Part shown: positions 1 through 5,338 of the stretch, piece after piece
Numbering within the stretch: position 1 is the stretch's first letter
Layout: each line of letters opens with the position of its first letter
Assembly (NCBI GenBank): GCA_005791855.1
Contig: SXUH01000442.1
Coordinates: forward strand, 1-9,172
DNA: 9,172 nt
From: Bdellovibrionales bacterium
Lineage (GTDB): Bacteria > Bdellovibrionota > Bacteriovoracia > Bacteriovoracales > Bacteriovoracaceae
Direction: 5' to 3'
Translations under genes and position numbers: made by a program
Notes under the pieces: generated by a model
Told to the model about the DNA's origin: nothing
The model's database searches: none
What the model saw: only the letters and a program-made list of their open reading frames with translations

Positions 1-608
1 CCTGCATCCTCGCGGCCATCGAGAAGGCCGGGTACAAGGCCGGGACCGACATCTCCATCTCCCTGGACTGCGCGGCCTCCGAGTTCTACGACAGCCAGTC
101 CAAGAAGTACCAGATGGGCGGGAAGGACTACTCCTACGAGCAGATGATCGCCTACTACGAGGGCCTCACCCAGACCGCTCCGATCTACTCCATCGAAGAC
201 GGCTTCGACGAGAGCGACCGGGACGGCTTCATGGCCTTCCAGGCGAAGCTCGGCGGGAAGCTCACCAACGTCGGCGACGACCTCTTCGTGACCAACGCCA
301 AGATCCTCAAGCGCGGGATCGACAACAAGGAAGCCAACGCCATCCTGGTGAAGCTTAACCAGATCGGCTCCCTCACCGAGACCTTCGATACCCTGAAGCT
401 CGCCTTCGACAACAAGTTCAAGGCCATCATCTCCCACCGCTCGGGGGAGACGGCCGACGCCTTCATCGCCGACCTCGCCGTCGCCTGCGGCGCTGGCCAC
501 ATCAAGACCGGGTCCGCTTCGAGATCCGACCGCATGGAGAAATACAATCAACTTCTGCGGATCGAGGAAGAACTGGGCTCCGGCGCGACCTTCGACCCGG
601 TAAAGTAA
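1..608 (+). CDS. eno: Enolase (phosphopyruvate hydratase), C-terminal part, 5' end outside the window
   Basis: Enolase interconverts 2-phosphoglycerate and phosphoenolpyruvate in cytoplasmic glycolysis. The window holds the last 201 residues, about half of a usual bacterial enolase (around 430); complete codons begin at base 3. Numbering from there, the Mg2+ ligands are visible as D22 (SLDCA), E65 (YSIEDGF) and D92 (GDDLFVTN). The catalytic lysine is in [14 protein letters not shown] (K117), followed by the substrate-loop SHRSGET (145-151) and the second active-site lysine in HIKTG (K168). The C-terminus [19 protein letters not shown] is typical. All active-site residues in this part are intact, so the enzyme should be functional. 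Third codon positions are almost all G or C, which gives a baseline for resident codon use. A hairpin directly after the stop closes the transcript. The identification is secure; only the 5' end is unseen. Confidence 0.98.
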   Translation, partial: CILAAIEKAGYKAGTDISISLDCAASEFYDSQSKKYQMGGKDYSYEQMIAYYEGLTQTAPIYSIEDGFDESDRDGFMAFQAKLGGKLTNVGDDLFVTNAKILKRGIDNKEANAILVKLNQIGSLTETFDTLKLAFDNKFKAIISHRSGETADAFIADLAVACGAGHIKTGSASRSDRMEKYNQLLRIEEELGSGATFDPVK

Positions 609-655
609 TGAAAATAGATGGGGGGGGGAGTAATTTCCCCTCCGTTTTCATTTGT
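608..655 (+). terminator. Terminator-like hairpin after enolase, built around a nine-G run
   Basis: Two nested arms can be drawn. ATGAAAA (608-614) pairs perfectly with TTTTCAT (645-651). Inside, part of the G9 run (620-628) pairs with CCCCTCC (637-643) through one G-U wobble, leaving TAGAT (615-619) as a bulge. The 3' arm is itself U-rich and continues into TTT, so this is an atypical rather than a classic GC-stem plus U-tract terminator. The outer arm begins on the last base of the enolase stop codon. It probably ends the eno transcript. Confidence 0.6.
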
Positions 656-680
656 ACTGTCCCCGAACAGCATCTATGAT
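652..680 (+). promoter_or_regulatory. Possible sigma-70 promoter for the 2H-like gene
   Basis: TTGTAC (652-657) and TATGAT (675-680) are separated by exactly 17 bases. The -10 box matches 5 of 6 consensus bases; the -35 keeps only TTG clearly. A start of transcription near 687 would give a leader of about 30 bases ending in the strong ribosome site AAGGGAGGT (707-715) before the ATG at 719. It lies just after the enolase hairpin, as expected for an independent unit. Confidence 0.45.
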
Positions 681-718
681 ACCTTTGTGTTTAGGTTCTA
701 AAGTCCAAGGGAGGTCCC

Positions 719-1321
719 ATGAAAACTAAATTTTTCGTTGGGCTGACTTTCTTCTCTGACAACTCCTTCGCAAAGAGCATCGACAGCTTCCGCTCCCGCT
801 TCGACGACAAGTACCAGAAGAACCCGTACCTCTTCCTCCCGATCGTCCCGCCCTTCGAGGTCGACGTCCCGGAGATCAAGAAGCTCAAGCAGGAACTCGT
901 GGAGGAGCTCGAGTCGTTCTACTTCGACAACCTCACCAACCACACGATGAAGTTCACCGGCATGGACGTGCACGAGTACAAGAAGGAGAAGCTCATCTAC
1001 CTCAACCCCATCGTCGAAGAGGACCTGGCCTTCTGCCAGGAATCGCTGTTCTCCATCTGCCAGTCCTACATCACGGACCGGGAGAAGAAGATGAAGGATT
1101 CGAAGAAACCCTTCCTCACCATCGGCCGCTACCTCGAGGTCTCCGACCTCCACTCGTCCATCGACCTCGCCCGGCGGGAGTTTCCGGAGTTCACGGCTCT
1201 GCCTTTCGAATCCATCTGCCTCTTCTCGAAGAACAACGGCGTCTGGTACCGGGAGGCGGACCTCCTGAGCTTCGAAAAACCCTCTGACAAATTTTTACAA
1301 TCATCGATTCCTTCCCTATAA
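719..1321 (+). CDS. 2H phosphoesterase/LigT-like fold protein, apparently lacking both catalytic histidines
   Basis: A cytoplasmic protein of 200 residues with no signal peptide or membrane segment. The start is fixed by AAGGGAGGT four bases before the ATG. The layout matches the 2'-5' RNA ligase (2H phosphoesterase) superfamily: an N-terminal strand (FFVGLTFF), a helix, a strand ending in IVPPFE (42-47), a helix (EIKKLKQELVEEL), central strands, a long helix, then PFLTIGR (131-137) and a closing LPFESICLFS strand (161-170). In active members the two strands carry HxT/S motifs, usually H-x-T-L-x-P-P-F-E and P-H-x-T-L-G-R. Here the corresponding positions read FLPI (39-42) and FLTI (132-135), so both histidines are replaced by Phe and only the second Thr remains. 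NHT (74-76) is the only nearby histidine-threonine and sits in the wrong strand. The fold assignment is from pattern reading, so moderate. If right, it is probably an RNA/nucleotide-binding or structural derivative, not an enzyme. The last bases overlap the promoter of the next gene. Confidence 0.85.
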   Translation: MKTKFFVGLTFFSDNSFAKSIDSFRSRFDDKYQKNPYLFLPIVPPFEVDVPEIKKLKQELVEELESFYFDNLTNHTMKFTGMDVHEYKKEKLIYLNPIVEEDLAFCQESLFSICQSYITDREKKMKDSKKPFLTIGRYLEVSDLHSSIDLARREFPEFTALPFESICLFSKNNGVWYREADLLSFEKPSDKFLQSSIPSL

Positions 1322-1322
1322 T
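1294..1322 (+). promoter_or_regulatory. Strong sigma-70 promoter placing the transcription start at the next ATG
   Basis: TTTACA (1294-1299), a 17-base spacer and a perfect TATAAT (1317-1322). The -10 box includes the TAA stop of the 2H-like gene (1319-1321). Transcription would normally start about 6 to 9 bases after the -10, at 1328-1331, which is the ATG at 1330 of the barrel gene. It is the best promoter match in the window. Confidence 0.75.
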
Positions 1323-1329
1323 AGGGGAA

Positions 1330-2517
1330 ATGAACTACCTACCCGTGCTTTTCCTCCTCCTCGCAGGCATCGAGTCCTGGGCGCAGACGAGCTACGTCCC
1401 GGCGACGCAGACCCTGGGAGAGAAGGGGTACCAGCTCGGTCTCTACGGCGACTACTTCAACACCACCAAGACCATCGACCCCGAGGGGAACTCCACGACC
1501 CTGACCGACGACCAGTCCTTCAAGCGCACGCAGCTCGAGGTCCTCGGGCTCTACGGCCTGACCCCCCAGCTGCAGGTCGGCGCGGGAGCGAGGTTCCGGC
1601 AGAACACGTCTTCCTACACGGACGGATCGGGAGAGAAGATCGACGCCTCTTCGAGTGGCTTCGAATCTACGGTTTTCCACCTGATGTACGCCTTCGATCC
1701 GGTCGGACGGCTCCAGTACACCCTCGAAGGGCTCTACCGGTTCACTCCCTACACCAACGACGAGTACGACGGCGTCACGGGGAAGGAAGACCTCGTCCTC
1801 GGCGACCACGGGAACGAGATGTCCGGAGGCCTCGGCGTCACCTACGCCGCTCCGACGAACTCCTACTTCCTCACCGCCCGGGCTGGGCTCCGGAACCCGG
1901 GGAAGGAACTCTCGAACGAGATCTACTGGCAGGCGGAAGGTGCCCTGCGGTTCCGCTACCTCGCCCTCGTCGCCGGAGTGGACGGGGTGAGCTCGCTCAA
2001 GAGCGACCCGCACGAAGGCGATCTCACCCAGAAGCCCGTCTTCAACACCGGCGTCTCCCGGCTCTACAATAGCACCGACCGAGAATGGGTCACTCCCTAC
2101 GCTGGCCTCAACGTCGCCCTCGGACCCCACTGGCGGGTGGAACTGCGGGGGAGCCAGGTCGTCAGCGGAAACTCCACCGACCTCGGCACGGCCTTCGGCG
2201 TGAACCTCGTCCGACGAGTCGATACGCCGAAGCGACGGGTCGACGAGGAGTTCAAGGAATACGACATCGAAGCCTCGGTCTCGAAGGTCTCTCCCAAGAA
2301 GGAGTTCGTCGTCATCGACAAGGGCCTCTCCCACGACGTGGAGAAGGGAATGCGCTTCGACATCTTCGAGTTCAACTACGTCGGAGGCAACGTTTTGTTG
2401 GCAAGGGGGGTGGTCGTCCAGGCCAAGTCCGAAACCGCCATCGTCAAGATCACCGAGCGATTCAATCCGGCTAAAGAACTGAAAGAAGGGCAGGTCGCCC
2501 GCGCCAGCATCCGCTAG
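1330..2517 (+). CDS. Predicted outer-membrane beta-barrel with C-terminal FlgT-C-like domain
   Basis: 395 residues. Residues 1-18 form a signal peptide (hydrophobic core LPVLFLLLAGI, SWA then Q19). Residues 30-297 alternate short amphipathic strands rich in Y, L, G and R with polar turns, e.g. YQLGLYGDYF, QLEVLGLYG, LQVGAGARFR, LQYTLEGLYRF, YFLTARAGLR, WRVELRGSQVV, TAFGVNLVRRV; this is the look of an outer-membrane barrel. After a charged linker (298-312), residues 313-395 form a separate domain: ASVSKVSPKKEFVVIDKG, then GMRFDIFEF, LARGVVVQAKSETAIVKI and LKEGQVA. This resembles the small beta domain at the C-terminus of flagellar protein FlgT and related envelope proteins (read by eye). The start is forced: an in-frame TGA lies at 1285-1287 with no ATG, GTG or TTG before 1330. 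The only Shine-Dalgarno-like bases (AGGGG, 1323-1327) are too close to the ATG, so leaderless initiation is likely. The ligand or transported substrate is unknown. Confidence 0.88.
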   Translation: MNYLPVLFLLLAGIESWAQTSYVPATQTLGEKGYQLGLYGDYFNTTKTIDPEGNSTTLTDDQSFKRTQLEVLGLYGLTPQLQVGAGARFRQNTSSYTDGSGEKIDASSSGFESTVFHLMYAFDPVGRLQYTLEGLYRFTPYTNDEYDGVTGKEDLVLGDHGNEMSGGLGVTYAAPTNSYFLTARAGLRNPGKELSNEIYWQAEGALRFRYLALVAGVDGVSSLKSDPHEGDLTQKPVFNTGVSRLYNSTDREWVTPYAGLNVALGPHWRVELRGSQVVSGNSTDLGTAFGVNLVRRVDTPKRRVDEEFKEYDIEASVSKVSPKKEFVVIDKGLSHDVEKGMRFDIFEFNYVGGNVLLARGVVVQAKSETAIVKITERFNPAKELKEGQVARASIR

Positions 2518-2521
2518 TGGC

Positions 2522-2536
2522 CGACGGTTTCCGTCG
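2522..2536 (+). terminator. Short hairpin after the barrel gene, without a T tract
   Basis: CGACGG (2522-2527) and CCGTCG (2531-2536) form a perfect six-pair stem with loop TTT, four bases after the stop codon. No run of T follows, so it may be a weak terminator or an mRNA 3' stabilising hairpin. A second inverted repeat, GGGAGG (2544-2549) with CCTCCC (2569-2574), lies downstream but has a 19-base loop and overlaps the next promoter. Confidence 0.35.
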
Positions 2537-2562
2537 TCGACCCGGGAGGCAAATTAGTAGCG

Positions 2563-2590
2563 TTGTAACCTCCCCAGATTGCATTAGAAT
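2563..2590 (+). promoter_or_regulatory. Possible sigma-70 promoter for the 245-residue protein gene
   Basis: TTGTAA (2563-2568), a 16-base spacer and TAGAAT (2585-2590; 5 of 6 with consensus). Transcription would start near 2597, giving a leader of about 30 bases that contains AAAAGGA upstream of the ATG at 2627. Confidence 0.5.
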
Positions 2591-2626
2591 CTAGAGTAGA
2601 CATCAGACTTTAAAAGGATTGAGCTC

Positions 2627-3364
2627 ATGAAGCTACTCTCGGCCCTCCTCGTGGGCCTCACACTTAGTTCAGCGGTTTCCGCGAAGCGCTTCTCCAGCAA
2701 GTACTGCGAGTTCGAGCTCCCGTCCGGCTGGGAATGTGCCCTCGAGGGCTCCGAGTACGTCTGCCAGAGCGAGAACGCCGATCGCAAGAAGGAATCCATC
2801 ATCATCCTCGCCGCCAAGATCCGCGGCGAGCAGGATAGCATCGACGAGTACCAGGCCTACCTGAAGAAGACCAAGGAGTACAACCTCCCCGGCGGGAAGA
2901 AGCAGATCTCCGAGCCGAAGCACACCAAGCTCACCAAGATCAACGACCACCAGTGGGTCGACGCCCTCCACCTCGCCTCCGAGGTCCCGGGGTTCTACAC
3001 ACGGTACCTCGCGACCGTGAAGGAAGACCTCGGCGTCGCCGTGACCTTCTCCGTGAGCAAGGACCTCTACACGACCTACCAGCCGATCATCGACAAGCTC
3101 GTCTCGACCCTCCGGGTGTTCCGCCAGAAGAAGGCCGAGCTCGCCGACCTCCGGTCCGGGAAGGCCGAAGACACGAACTTCGCCGACTCGACCTTCAACC
3201 CGAACTCCGTCATGGACCTCCAGGCCGACCGGACCCAGAAGCGGGCGAACACCGGCGGCGGCGGCGACGACTCCCTCTTCCTCGTCGCCATCCTCGTCAT
3301 CGGCGCCGTGGCCATGATCATCATCAAGGGCAAGAAGAAAAAGAAGCCTAAGAAGAAGCAATAA
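2627..3364 (+). CDS. Exported single-pass membrane protein with polylysine tail, function unknown
   Basis: 245 residues. The signal peptide ends at AVSA19. The periplasmic part runs from about 20 to 215 and starts with a Cys-containing motif, KYCEFELPSGWEC (25-37) then YVCQS (44-48), giving three cysteines (27, 37, 46). The combination of a 'CxFxLPxGWEC' opening, IIILAAKI (58-65), PGFYTRYLATV and VAVTFSVSKD, and a final helix YQPIIDKLVSTLRVF gives the outline of a PsbP/Mog1-like alpha-beta sandwich domain; this is inference. Residues 169-215 are polar linker with a GGGG run. One membrane segment follows (LFLVAILVIGAVAMIII, 217-233) and then an eleven-residue tail with nine lysines (KGKKKKKPKKK). 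By the positive-inside rule the tail is cytoplasmic. AAAAGGA lies nine or more bases before the ATG. The gene has its own promoter-like sequence and ends in a strong terminator, so it is probably monocistronic. I recognise the type as a conserved hypothetical of Bdellovibrio-like bacteria, with low certainty. Confidence 0.9.
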   Translation: MKLLSALLVGLTLSSAVSAKRFSSKYCEFELPSGWECALEGSEYVCQSENADRKKESIIILAAKIRGEQDSIDEYQAYLKKTKEYNLPGGKKQISEPKHTKLTKINDHQWVDALHLASEVPGFYTRYLATVKEDLGVAVTFSVSKDLYTTYQPIIDKLVSTLRVFRQKKAELADLRSGKAEDTNFADSTFNPNSVMDLQADRTQKRANTGGGGDDSLFLVAILVIGAVAMIIIKGKKKKKPKKKQ

Positions 3365-3400
3365 AAATTGGCACCGGCTTCTCGAGGGGAGTCTTGTGAA

Positions 3401-3420
3401 ATCGAACACGTACATTCGAT
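3401..3420. repeat. Perfect inverted repeat just before the terminator
   Basis: ATCGAA (3401-3406) and TTCGAT (3415-3420) flank an 8-base centre. Its right arm shares two bases with the terminator stem, so the two RNA hairpins cannot both be complete. It could be an operator or an accessory hairpin; nothing further supports either. Confidence 0.35.
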
Positions 3421-3458
3421 CCTGCTAAGTCTCCGGAAGATTAGCAGGATTTTTTTTT
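3419..3458 (+). terminator. Strong Rho-independent terminator
   Basis: ATCCTGCTAA (3419-3428) pairs perfectly with TTAGCAGGAT (3441-3450). After one bulged G the stem continues with TCT/AGA, leaving the loop CCGGA. A run of nine T (3450-3458) follows directly. This is a textbook intrinsic terminator and separates the 245-residue protein gene from the 558-residue one, whose ATG is only 19 bases further on. Confidence 0.93.
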
Positions 3459-3477
3459 ATTAGGATAAGATAGGCTT

Positions 3478-5154
3478 ATGAACAAGATCATCGTGATTCT
3501 CATGTGCTTCAACCTGATGGCAGCGCCGGTGGCGTTTGCGCAGGGGACGACGGCAGGGGGATCAACGACGGCATCGACCTCGGGAGGAAGTCTTCCGGAT
3601 CCTGGGAAAAAATCATACCTCGATCAGATCCTCTCCATCGGGACCGCGGTGGTCGGGACTTCGGCCCTACTGACTTGCAAGACCGGTGCGGTCATCCCTT
3701 CGATTCAGCTTTTCTTCGCAGGCTCCCTCGTCTACGTGGCAAGCGAAATCCTCGGAGGAAAGACTCACACCGAAGCCGAGCGACTAAAGACGGAAGAATT
3801 GAAGGCCCTAGAAGGTAAGCTAAAGATCGGCGGAGATCTCCAACTCGCCACCCTCGAAGCCCAGTTGAAGGACGAGCAAGCCCTCAAAGCCTTCGCCAAC
3901 AAGAGGAAGATGTGGCTAACGGCGATCATGGCGATTTACGCAGCGGCAACGGCCCTCGCCACCATCGAAGTCGCCACCGCGCCTTTTACCCTCGTTCCTC
4001 CCGGGTGGATCGGAACCTGTGCGCCAGGCGCAGCAGTTGCTTCGACTAGCGCTGTCCAGAAGGCTATCGTGGCTGCCTACGCCTTTGGCGTGGGTAATGC
4101 AGGCGGCGGAGTATCTCCCTACGCCGCAATGGGCGCTGCACTCGCAGTGTCAGTCACGAGCTTAGGAACTTCGATGGCCACCGCCATGAACTCACCCACA
4201 GGTCGATTAGTCTTCTTTGGTGCAGCAGCGGGTCTCACCGCTACCCTCGTCGCGAAGATGGGCGCTACCGCAAGTAAGATCCAGGAGAGGATTACTATCC
4301 TAGAAAAGCTCATCGCACAGTTTAAAGAGGAAACGAAGGCTACGAACAACGTTGCTGAAGGGGCTAGCCTCACGACGGCCGGCACCCAGAGCGGGAACGG
4401 GGCCACTGCCAACAATCCGACGAAGTCCTACAACATCAAATCCCTCCCTCTCGGAAGCGGACTACCGAAGAACTGCTGGACCAAGGGATTCGACGGGAAG
4501 TTAACCTACTCGGAGAAGTGCTCGAAGCCGATCACCCTCTCGAAGATAAACTTCGGAACAGACAACAGCATCCCGACACTGAAGTCGATCGCCAACCTCG
4601 GGACCGACTTCGCCCAGGCGGTCGCAGACGGAGATGCGGCCAAGGCCGACGTCTCCGCCTCGGCCCTCGAAGCGATGGCTTCCAGAGCAAACGAGATTAA
4701 GGATGAACAGCTGAAGAAGCTGAACGCTTCAAGAGTGGCTAGCGGCCAGAAACCGATCGACCTAAACGCCGATAGCGAGGCCCAGCTTGCTAGCATGAAG
4801 GCCAGCCTGAGCAAAGACCTGGCCTCCAAAGGCATCTCCGAGGAAGCTCTTAATAAGGACATGAGTGAAGTGAGCACCGACAAGAGACAAAGCTCCCAAG
4901 AGATTTCCGCCGGAGCAGAAAAAACCATCGAGGTCCCGCCGACGGAGAACCTCAATCTCTCGGAGTCGAAGATCGACGACGCCGCCGGCGTTCCGCTCGC
5001 TGAGCTTGAGGCCGACGCCTCGGCTGGTGATACCGCCGGAAACGGGGAGATCGCCGAAGACAGCGACGTATCGATTTTCAAGCAGGTTTCGAATCGGTAC
5101 TTCCTGAATTACAACAAGATCTTCGAGAGGCGAGAGCCGAAAAAGCTCCCGTAG
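3478..5154 (+). CDS. Large membrane-associated envelope protein of unknown function
   Basis: 558 residues, not recognised as a named family. The signal peptide is 1-21 (VAFA then Q22), followed by a Gly/Ser/Thr-rich spacer (23-39). Hydrophobic stretches lie at about 51-66, 71-91 (with IQLFFAGSLVYVASEI), 146-164 (WLTAIMAIYAAATALATI), 215-236 (weak) and 244-262; charged helical segments of coiled-coil type fill 97-143 and 264-286. Residues 290-558 are soluble and acidic, with C333 and C348 close together. Mature cysteines number four (67, 181, 333, 348). The C-terminus carries SIFKQVSNRY (532-541), closely resembling the end of the 556-residue product downstream. The ATG is preceded by a weak ribosome site (ATAGG, 3470-3474). 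Only 19 bases separate it from the upstream terminator. TAAGAT (3466-3471) with TTAGCA (3441-3446, 19-base spacing) is the only nearby promoter candidate and is poor. Third-position GC is lower than in eno. An inner-membrane complex component is a reasonable guess. Confidence 0.85.
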   Translation: MNKIIVILMCFNLMAAPVAFAQGTTAGGSTTASTSGGSLPDPGKKSYLDQILSIGTAVVGTSALLTCKTGAVIPSIQLFFAGSLVYVASEILGGKTHTEAERLKTEELKALEGKLKIGGDLQLATLEAQLKDEQALKAFANKRKMWLTAIMAIYAAATALATIEVATAPFTLVPPGWIGTCAPGAAVASTSAVQKAIVAAYAFGVGNAGGGVSPYAAMGAALAVSVTSLGTSMATAMNSPTGRLVFFGAAAGLTATLVAKMGATASKIQERITILEKLIAQFKEETKATNNVAEGASLTTAGTQSGNGATANNPTKSYNIKSLPLGSGLPKNCWTKGFDGKLTYSEKCSKPITLSKINFGTDNSIPTLKSIANLGTDFAQAVADGDAAKADVSASALEAMASRANEIKDEQLKKLNASRVASGQKPIDLNADSEAQLASMKASLSKDLASKGISEEALNKDMSEVSTDKRQSSQEISAGAEKTIEVPPTENLNLSESKIDDAAGVPLAELEADASAGDTAGNGEIAEDSDVSIFKQVSNRYFLNYNKIFERREPKKLP

Positions 5155-5338
5155 CTTTTAATCACAGTGCCTCTTTATCATGCCAGAGATACGCCTTCAG
5201 GAGTTCGCCGAATCCCTCTAACTCATCGGATTCATTACTGGAGGACGCTTTGTTCTCGAGCCTCAATCCATTGAAATTATAATCAAATCAAGGTTCTACC
5301 AGTTTAACCGATAAGTTCGATAGGACACAGAGAAGCTT
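5155..5338. other. Intergenic region between the two large envelope genes
   Basis: 184 bases, AT-richer than the flanks. GAATCC (5210-5215) and GGATTC (5228-5233) could form a hairpin with a 12-base loop but no T run follows, so termination here is doubtful. A perfect TATAAT is present at 5278-5283. I see no convincing gene; the longest small reading frame (13 codons from 5180) has no support. Confidence 0.6.
5278..5283 (+). promoter_or_regulatory. Consensus -10 box upstream of the 556-residue protein gene
   Basis: A perfect TATAAT 55 bases before the ATG at 5339. No good -35 element lies at 16-18 bases; TTGTTC (5250-5255) is 22 bases away. The promoter may rely on an activator or an alternative -35, or the match may be chance in an AT-rich gap. 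Confidence 0.35.

Noticed and set aside
74..608. Enolase starting at the internal ATG near base 114
   Set aside because: The enolase frame continues unbroken to the left edge with conserved family sequence including the SLDCA metal ligand, so the gene simply extends beyond the window.
620..628. G9 homopolymer as a phase-variation tract
   Set aside because: It is intergenic, inside the enolase terminator hairpin, and too far from promoter elements of the next gene to be a convincing switch; sequencing length error is also possible.
1339..2334. Long open frame on the minus strand across the barrel gene
   Set aside because: It is a mirror of the high-GC third positions of the real gene; the product is a Val/Glu/Arg-rich chain with no domain and no ribosome site, while the plus frame has a signal peptide and barrel pattern.
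2544..2574. Inverted repeat GGGAGG/CCTCCC as a terminator
   Set aside because: The loop is 19 bases, no T run follows, and the right arm lies between the boxes of a likely promoter.
2669..3415. Long minus-strand frame across the 245-residue protein gene
   Set aside because: Low-complexity Leu/Val/Asp/Glu translation typical of an antisense shadow; the plus frame has signal peptide, span and a terminator.
5180..5221. Thirteen-codon frame (MPEIRLQEFAESL) between the two large genes
   Set aside because: Too short, without a ribosome site or conservation evidence; chance is sufficient.
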